Made by a program: the position numbers and the translations under genes. From contig DCIC01000066.1 in NCBI GenBank assembly GCA_002315825.1, positions 281 to 28,749 of the forward strand: a stretch of DNA of 28,469 bases. Reading direction: 5' to 3'. The stretch is from Bacteroidales bacterium UBA1736. GTDB taxonomy: Bacteria; Bacteroidota; Bacteroidia; Bacteroidales; UBA932. Position 1 is the first letter of the stretch. Every line of letters begins with the position of its first letter. This document shows positions 24,797 to 28,469 of the stretch, piece by piece. Below the pieces are notes generated by a model. That model made no database searches. It was not told the DNA's origin and saw only the letters and a program-made list of their open reading frames with translations.

Positions 24797-25459
24797 TCAA
24801 TATCTGTCAAATAGATTTCCTTTCTTTCTCCAATAGCTGATAAGCAGGAAGCCGAACAGCATTCCTCCAAGATGAGCGAAATGAGCGATGTCTCCCAGCG
24901 TGCCGGTAAGTCCGGTGACAAGCTCGATCCCGGCAAATATCAGCACCCAAGCCTTGGCGCTCAAGGTCACAGGAGGGAATATCAGTGTAAGTTTCGCCTG
25001 TGGGAAAAGCATCGCATATCCTATCAGCAATCCGTACACTGCCCCGGAAGCTCCGAGGGTAGGAGTGAGTTTCAACGAATAATAAGCATTCATCGCTTTG
25101 GTGGATCCGGCAGCGATGGCCCCAATATATTGCTGGGCCTGAAGATACTCGACACCCATATGGAGGGCCGCCGCTCCAAGACCGCAGACAAAATAGAAAA
25201 TGATGAATTTCTTCTCCCCTATCATCCGCTCCAGCACGGCTCCGAAAATGAAGAGCGTGTACATATTGAAGAATATATGCCAGAACCCTCCGTGCATAAA
25301 CATATGAGTCAGTGGTTGCCACCAATGAAAATACGCCGACGTAGGATAGTAGAGGGCAAAGTATGAAACCATAAAATTCTCATTGATGAGCGTAAACAGA
25401 AACATTACGACATTAATCACAATGAGGTTTTTCGTCACTCTAGGAACATTTTCCAACAT
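24797..25459 (-). CDS. Rhomboid-family intramembrane serine protease
   Basis: The 220-residue protein has six membrane segments. The catalytic pair is present: Ser138 in GASGAVYG and His196 in HFAHLGG. The oxyanion and structural motif HGGFWHIFFNM (56-66, His61 and Asn65) and the GAVLER of loop 1 are also intact. Rhomboids cut membrane-spanning substrates within the bilayer; the substrate here is unknown. In related Bacteroidota the gene often follows mutL, sometimes with a second rhomboid copy; only one is present here. It starts seven bases after the mutL stop. Confidence 0.92.
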   Translation of the reverse strand: MLENVPRVTKNLIVINVVMFLFTLINENFMVSYFALYYPTSAYFHWWQPLTHMFMHGGFWHIFFNMYTLFIFGAVLERMIGEKKFIIFYFVCGLGAAALHMGVEYLQAQQYIGAIAAGSTKAMNAYYSLKLTPTLGASGAVYGLLIGYAMLFPQAKLTLIFPPVTLSAKAWVLIFAGIELVTGLTGTLGDIAHFAHLGGMLFGFLLISYWRKKGNLFDRY

Positions 25460-25466
25460 AAGTTCT

Positions 25467-27269
25467 CTAATTGAATTTTTTGTCTATTTCTTCAAAACTG
25501 ACTATTGAGATGATTCGGCGGCCGTTATTGGTAAACTCCGCATTGTCGCAGGCCAGGAGCCTGTCAATCAGCCTCTGTGCCTCAAAGGGCGAAGAGGGCA
25601 GCTTATATGAGTTCGCTCCAAGGGAAGCCAAGCCTGCAGCGATTGAGGCATCCATCATCTCTCTGATACCCTGCTTCTGCTCACGCAGTACTGAAAGGAG
25701 CTCGAACATCATCTTCTCAACGCTTTCCGCATCACACGAATAGCCTTCGGGGACTCCGCTGACAACGACAGTGTCGTTCCCGAAAGAAGATATGTCAAAT
25801 CCCAGCGAGGCGAGTATCCGGGCATTCTCATCCAAAATCAATTTATTGTCGATCCCGACGTTGACCTGCACGGGAAACAATGCTGTCTGAGTGACGTGTT
25901 CGTTCTCTGACACGGCTCTCAGGAACTTCTCGAAGAGAATCCTCTGCATCGCTCTTCGCGCATTGACTATCATCATCCCAGAGCGGGACGGCACAAGCAC
26001 ATACTTATTTTGCAAGACAAGAATCTGAGAGGAAGGCAGGGTCCTGTCCTCAAAGAGCTTTCCATAATTCTCAGTCCTGTCTATGGGCGAATCGAAGTCA
26101 TAGTTGGGATGAATCTGAGGGTCGGTATGAGAGGGCTGTGAGGGCTGAGAGGCAAATGGGTCATAGCTCGCGTCCACATTGCCCGGAAGGCTGTCCACCG
26201 GGTGGTAGTCATTGAATCCGGAGGTAAATGCCGGAATATTGACCGCCGAGGCGGCTTCAAAATCTATGCTCGCGCCAAAGGAATTTCGTCCGAGAGACTC
26301 CTTCACGCAGGCAAACAGTATCTGAAAGATGACGGAATCATCTTCAAACTTGATTTCTGTCTTTGTCGGATGGACGTTCACATCTATTGTATGGGGGTCC
26401 ACCTGAAGATAGATATAGTATGTGGGTATCACTCCCTCCGGGATAAACCCTTCGTAGGCTTTCATCACGGCCTTGTGCAGATATGGACTGCGGAAATATC
26501 TGCCATTGACAAAAAAGAATTGATTGCCCGGAGTCTTGCGTGCCGCGTCCGGCCTTCCGACAAATCCGCTTATCTGTGCGACTGCTGTAGTGGCATCGAT
26601 ATCCACAACATCGGAGGCCACAGAGCTGCCAACAATATCCAATATCCTAAATTTCAGCGACTTGGCAGCTTTGAGGCTATAAATGTCCCTCCCGTTTGCA
26701 TTCAAGCTGAAAGCCACATCGGGGCGGGTCAACGCCACGTGTGTAAACTCCTCGATGATGTGTCTGAGCTCGACATTGTCCGACTTGAGAAACTTTCTTC
26801 TGGCCGGAGTGTTGAAAAAGAGATTGCGTATGCAGAAATTGGATCCCTTCGGGGCCGACACCTCGCGCACAGTCAGCTGGTCTGAATTCTTTACCGTCAC
26901 CTCGATTCCGGCCTCATCCTCAGCTCTTCTAGTCTTGAGGGTAACATCCGAGACTGCCGCTATTGACGCCAGAGCCTCTCCTCTGAAGCCGAAGGTGAGG
27001 ATATCATTGAGATCCTCCGCTTTTGCTATTTTTGATGTGGCGTGCCTCTGAAAGCAAAGGCAGGCATCCTCCCGGGACATTCCGCATCCATTGTCGATGA
27101 CTTGGATCAATGTGCGCCCGGCATCGGTTATTACGACGCTGACCGAGCTTGCGCCTGCGTCCACGGCGTTTTCAACCAATTCCTTCACTACAGAAGAAGG
27201 CCTTTGGACAACCTCTCCTGCAGCAATCAGATTTGCCAGATTCGGCGGCAGTACCTGGAGTCTTGGCAT
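25467..27269 (-). CDS. mutL: DNA mismatch repair protein MutL
   Basis: The 600-residue protein has a full GHKL ATPase domain: KELVENAVDAGA (catalytic Glu30, Mg ligand Asn34), DNGCGM (60-65), and GFRGEALASI (about 93-102), then the transducer domain with NGRYFRSP and DVNVHPTKTEIKF. A linker of about 340-405 is rich in Pro/Ser/His. The C-terminal dimerisation domain lacks the DQHA-x2-E-x4-E nuclease motif at its normal place: residues 436-447 read NARRAMQRILFE. The ATPase part is normal, so coordination of repair is likely kept while strand nicking may be lost. The start overlaps the upstream stop as TAATG. Confidence 0.95.
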   Translation of the reverse strand: MPRLQVLPPNLANLIAAGEVVQRPSSVVKELVENAVDAGASSVSVVITDAGRTLIQVIDNGCGMSREDACLCFQRHATSKIAKAEDLNDILTFGFRGEALASIAAVSDVTLKTRRAEDEAGIEVTVKNSDQLTVREVSAPKGSNFCIRNLFFNTPARRKFLKSDNVELRHIIEEFTHVALTRPDVAFSLNANGRDIYSLKAAKSLKFRILDIVGSSVASDVVDIDATTAVAQISGFVGRPDAARKTPGNQFFFVNGRYFRSPYLHKAVMKAYEGFIPEGVIPTYYIYLQVDPHTIDVNVHPTKTEIKFEDDSVIFQILFACVKESLGRNSFGASIDFEAASAVNIPAFTSGFNDYHPVDSLPGNVDASYDPFASQPSQPSHTDPQIHPNYDFDSPIDRTENYGKLFEDRTLPSSQILVLQNKYVLVPSRSGMMIVNARRAMQRILFEKFLRAVSENEHVTQTALFPVQVNVGIDNKLILDENARILASLGFDISSFGNDTVVVSGVPEGYSCDAESVEKMMFELLSVLREQKQGIREMMDASIAAGLASLGANSYKLPSSPFEAQRLIDRLLACDNAEFTNNGRRIISIVSFEEIDKKFN

Positions 27270-27571
27270 TAGAGAAGGGAGTAAAATTTGGCTATGTAAT
27301 ACAATACACCAAAGACCAACAGCAGTCCGACAAGGCCGATGATGTTCTGTGCCTTGGTGCTGTGCGACCTGGATCTGCGATAATTGCCGTCGCGAAGTGA
27401 ACCTTTGATATATGACCCGGGCACATATGTACCTTCCTCCTTGGCCTTTTCAATCGAGCCGTCAACTCTGCCGAACTTGCGGCGGCGCTCCTCTTCTTCT
27501 TTGTCGTAATATATCGGCTTGTAATTGAACACTCTGTGCTCTTGCTCACCGAACATATTGAATATTCCCAT
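27269..27571 (-). CDS. Small protein with C-terminal membrane anchor, unknown function
   Basis: The 100-residue protein is strongly charged over its first 75 residues (an EEEERRRKFGR stretch at about 25-35) and ends in one hydrophobic segment (about 77-96), so it looks like a tail-anchored membrane protein. I do not recognise a named family; similar small proteins next to mutL are, from memory, frequent in Bacteroidota. It is the first gene of the six-gene operon and shares a base with mutL (TAATG), so mutL translation probably depends on it. Confidence 0.65.
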   Translation of the reverse strand: MGIFNMFGEQEHRVFNYKPIYYDKEEEERRRKFGRVDGSIEKAKEEGTYVPGSYIKGSLRDGNYRRSRSHSTKAQNIIGLVGLLLVFGVLYYIAKFYSLL

Positions 27572-27598
27572 AATCGTTTGGAGTTAATTCCTAATCTA

Positions 27599-27606
27599 CA
27601 AAAATA
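27599..27606 (-). promoter_or_regulatory. -7 element of the mutL operon
   Basis: On the minus strand TATTTTTG (27606-27599) fits TAnnTTTG and lies 27 bases before the start at 27571. No good -33 element is seen. It sits 13 bases from the divergent ispF -7 element, so RNA polymerase bound at one site would probably block the other. Confidence 0.5.
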
Positions 27607-27619
27607 CATAAAAAATCCT

Positions 27620-27627
27620 TACTTTTG
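27620..27627 (+). promoter_or_regulatory. -7 element of ispF
   Basis: TACTTTTG at 27620-27627 fits TAnnTTTG and lies 17 bases before the ATG at 27645, implying a very short leader. The -33 region is A-rich without TTTG. It forms a closely packed divergent pair with the mutL-operon promoter. Confidence 0.55.
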
Positions 27628-27644
27628 TCCATACATTTTTTGCT

Positions 27645-28124
27645 ATGGAACTTAGAATTGGACAGGGATATGATGTTCACGCTCTTGCCCCGGACCTTGA
27701 GATGTGGCTGGGAGGAGTGAGGATTGATTCGGCGGCGGGATTTGTCGCACACTCTGACGGAGATGTTGCCATCCACGCTCTTTGTGACGCTCTTCTTGGG
27801 GCTCTTGCCCTAGGTGATATCGGCAAGCATTTCCCTGATACTTCGGACGAGTGGAAAGGGGTTGACAGCAAGATTTTGTTGTCGAAGGTTGTGTCTATGG
27901 TAAAAGAAAGGGGTTGGGAGATATCCAACGCTGACATTACGATTGCTCTTCAGGCTCCAAAGATTGCCGGGCGTATTCTTGATATGCGTGAAACTCTCTC
28001 CGGGATTATGGGTCTGGAAATAGATAGGGTCAGCATTAAGGCTACGACCACGGAGAGGCTGGGCTTTGTCGGCCGAAAAGAAGGTTGTGAAGTTTGGGCT
28101 ATTGCTCTGCTTCAAAAAAATTAA
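27645..28124 (+). CDS. ispF: 2-C-methyl-D-erythritol 2,4-cyclodiphosphate synthase
   Basis: The 159-residue protein catalyses ring closure to MEcPP in the non-mevalonate isoprenoid pathway. The zinc-site residues Asp10 and His12 (GYDVH) and His44 (VAIHALCDALLGA) are present, as are HSDGDV (36-41), GKHFPDT, and the signature ATTTERLGFVGRKEG. Length is standard for the homotrimeric enzyme. It stands alone between a divergent promoter and the tRNA gene. Confidence 0.95.
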   Translation: MELRIGQGYDVHALAPDLEMWLGGVRIDSAAGFVAHSDGDVAIHALCDALLGALALGDIGKHFPDTSDEWKGVDSKILLSKVVSMVKERGWEISNADITIALQAPKIAGRILDMRETLSGIMGLEIDRVSIKATTTERLGFVGRKEGCEVWAIALLQKN

Positions 28125-28131
28125 CTAGTTT

Positions 28132-28162
28132 TTTGCTTTTCTCCAAAAGAGTAGTAAATTTG
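28132..28162 (+). promoter_or_regulatory. Consensus promoter of the tRNA-Gln gene
   Basis: TTTG at 28132-28135 is followed after exactly 19 bases by TAAATTTG at 28155-28162, a perfect fit to TTTG-N19-TAnnTTTG. The mature tRNA begins 30 bases downstream. The strength of the match fits a stable-RNA gene. It begins only seven bases after the ispF stop codon. Confidence 0.8.
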
Positions 28163-28191
28163 CAAACCTTTTCGCGGAAAGGCTCAAATAT

Positions 28192-28262
28192 TGAGATATG
28201 GTGTAATGGTAGCACTACAGATTCTGGCTCTGTCAGTGAGGGTTCGAGTCCTTCTATCTCAA
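28192..28262 (+). tRNA. tRNA-Gln, anticodon CTG
   Basis: The 71-base sequence folds into a full cloverleaf. The acceptor stem is TGAGATA with TATCTCA (7 pairs), the D arm GTGT/GCAC, the anticodon arm ACAGA/TCTGT around the loop TTCTGGC (anticodon CTG, reading CAG), a four-base variable loop, and the T arm GAGGG/CCTTC around TTCGAGT with one G-T pair. Position 28262 is the discriminator A. CCA is not encoded, as is usual in Bacteroidota. The weak first pair and the sequence AATGGTA in the D loop are typical of glutamine tRNAs. Confidence 0.93.
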
Positions 28263-28305
28263 CTATACAAAGGAGGCTGACCAATAAGTCCCTTATTTGA
28301 GAAAG

Positions 28306-28348
28306 CACCCCGTCCACAATGCATTGTGAGCGGGGTGAACCTTTTTTT
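28306..28348 (+). terminator. Strong intrinsic terminator after tRNA-Gln
   Basis: CACCCCG (28306-28312) pairs with CGGGGTG (28331-28337), and the inside holds the perfect palindrome CACAATGCATTGTG, so the hairpin extends to about 13 pairs with one mismatch. It is followed by AACC and seven T residues (28342-28348). A smaller hairpin, AATAAG-TCC-CTTATT, lies just upstream near 28283-28297. Confidence 0.85.
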
Positions 28349-28353
28349 CGGAT

Positions 28354-28371
28354 CACCCGAACAATCGGGTG
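28354..28371. other. Perfect small hairpin
   Basis: CACCCGA and TCGGGTG form seven perfect pairs around the four-base loop ACAA. There is no T tract on the plus side; on the minus strand it is followed by ATCCG and then A-rich sequence. It may be a terminator for minus-strand transcription entering from the right, or a processing signal. Confidence 0.5.
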
Positions 28372-28420
28372 GAGATTGATAATTAGAAAGACACAAAGAT
28401 ATATCTTTACCTTCTTTGCC

Positions 28421-28461
28421 GCGTTGCTTTCGGGAATATGGGGGTTTCCCGGAAGCAACGC
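28421..28461. other. Long inverted repeat at the window edge
   Basis: GCGTTGCTTTCGGGAA (28421-28436) pairs with TTCCCGGAAGCAACGC (28446-28461), 16 pairs with one G-T, around a nine-base loop containing five G residues. The following bases TGAGTTTC end the window, so a T tract may lie just outside. The length and quality of the stem suggest a terminator of a gene to the right (minus strand) or left, or a structured leader. The remaining bases from 28263 hold no gene. Confidence 0.6.
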
Positions 28462-28469
28462 TGAGTTTC

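Noticed and set aside
28099..28458. 119-residue minus-strand frame
   Set aside because: It runs through the reverse complement of the tRNA-Gln gene and its terminator; the familiar false peptide from antisense tRNA is visible in the middle.

Overview
The window reads as a stretch of chromosome from a member of the Bacteroidota, most likely the order Bacteroidales. The evidence is the repeated promoter form TAnnTTTG (with TTTG 19 bases upstream in the best cases), the lack of Shine-Dalgarno sites, and lineage-typical gene families: a long OstA-like protein, paired SurA-like proteins, a DUF6057-type membrane protein, a fimbrillin-like lipoprotein, and a split ResB/CcsA cytochrome maturation pair. 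I cannot place it to genus from sequence alone.

Layout, left to right. Positions 1-994 hold no convincing gene: a consensus promoter points left out of the window, a tandem array of about four 51-base hairpin units follows, and then about 550 bases without a recognisable gene. Positions 995-5820 are a plus-strand cluster: a 39-residue peptide, a lipoprotein joining a fimbrillin-like region to a tyrosine-phosphatase domain, a PD40 beta-propeller lipoprotein with one heme c motif, and a membrane protein of the DUF6057 kind. Positions 5878-9075 pair an OPT oligopeptide transporter with peptidase T (pepT), an uptake-and-cleavage unit for short peptides.

Positions 9053-13899 (minus) carry an outer-membrane assembly operon: a SurA-like lipoprotein, a full SurA with two parvulin domains, and the OstA-like protein. 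Positions 13950-20249 (minus) carry the most interesting cluster: a tetraheme cytochrome fused to a SUMF1 domain, a Tat-exported Gfo/Idh/MocA oxidoreductase, a Tat-exported TIM-barrel sugar isomerase-like protein, ResB, CcsA, and a YhcC-type radical SAM protein. Read together, the first five look like a self-contained periplasmic oxidation system: exported sugar-modifying enzymes, a membrane multiheme cytochrome that could carry electrons to or from the quinone pool, and the machinery that attaches the hemes.

Positions 20318-22997 (plus) carry a small conserved protein, galE and radA. Positions 22990-27571 (minus) are a very tight six-gene operon of housekeeping functions: a small membrane protein, mutL, rhomboid protease, tsaC/sua5, rsmE and a YfcE-like phosphodiesterase. 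The MutL has lost its usual endonuclease motif. Positions 27645-28469 (plus) carry ispF, a tRNA-Gln(CTG) with a textbook promoter, a strong terminator, and further hairpins running to the window edge.
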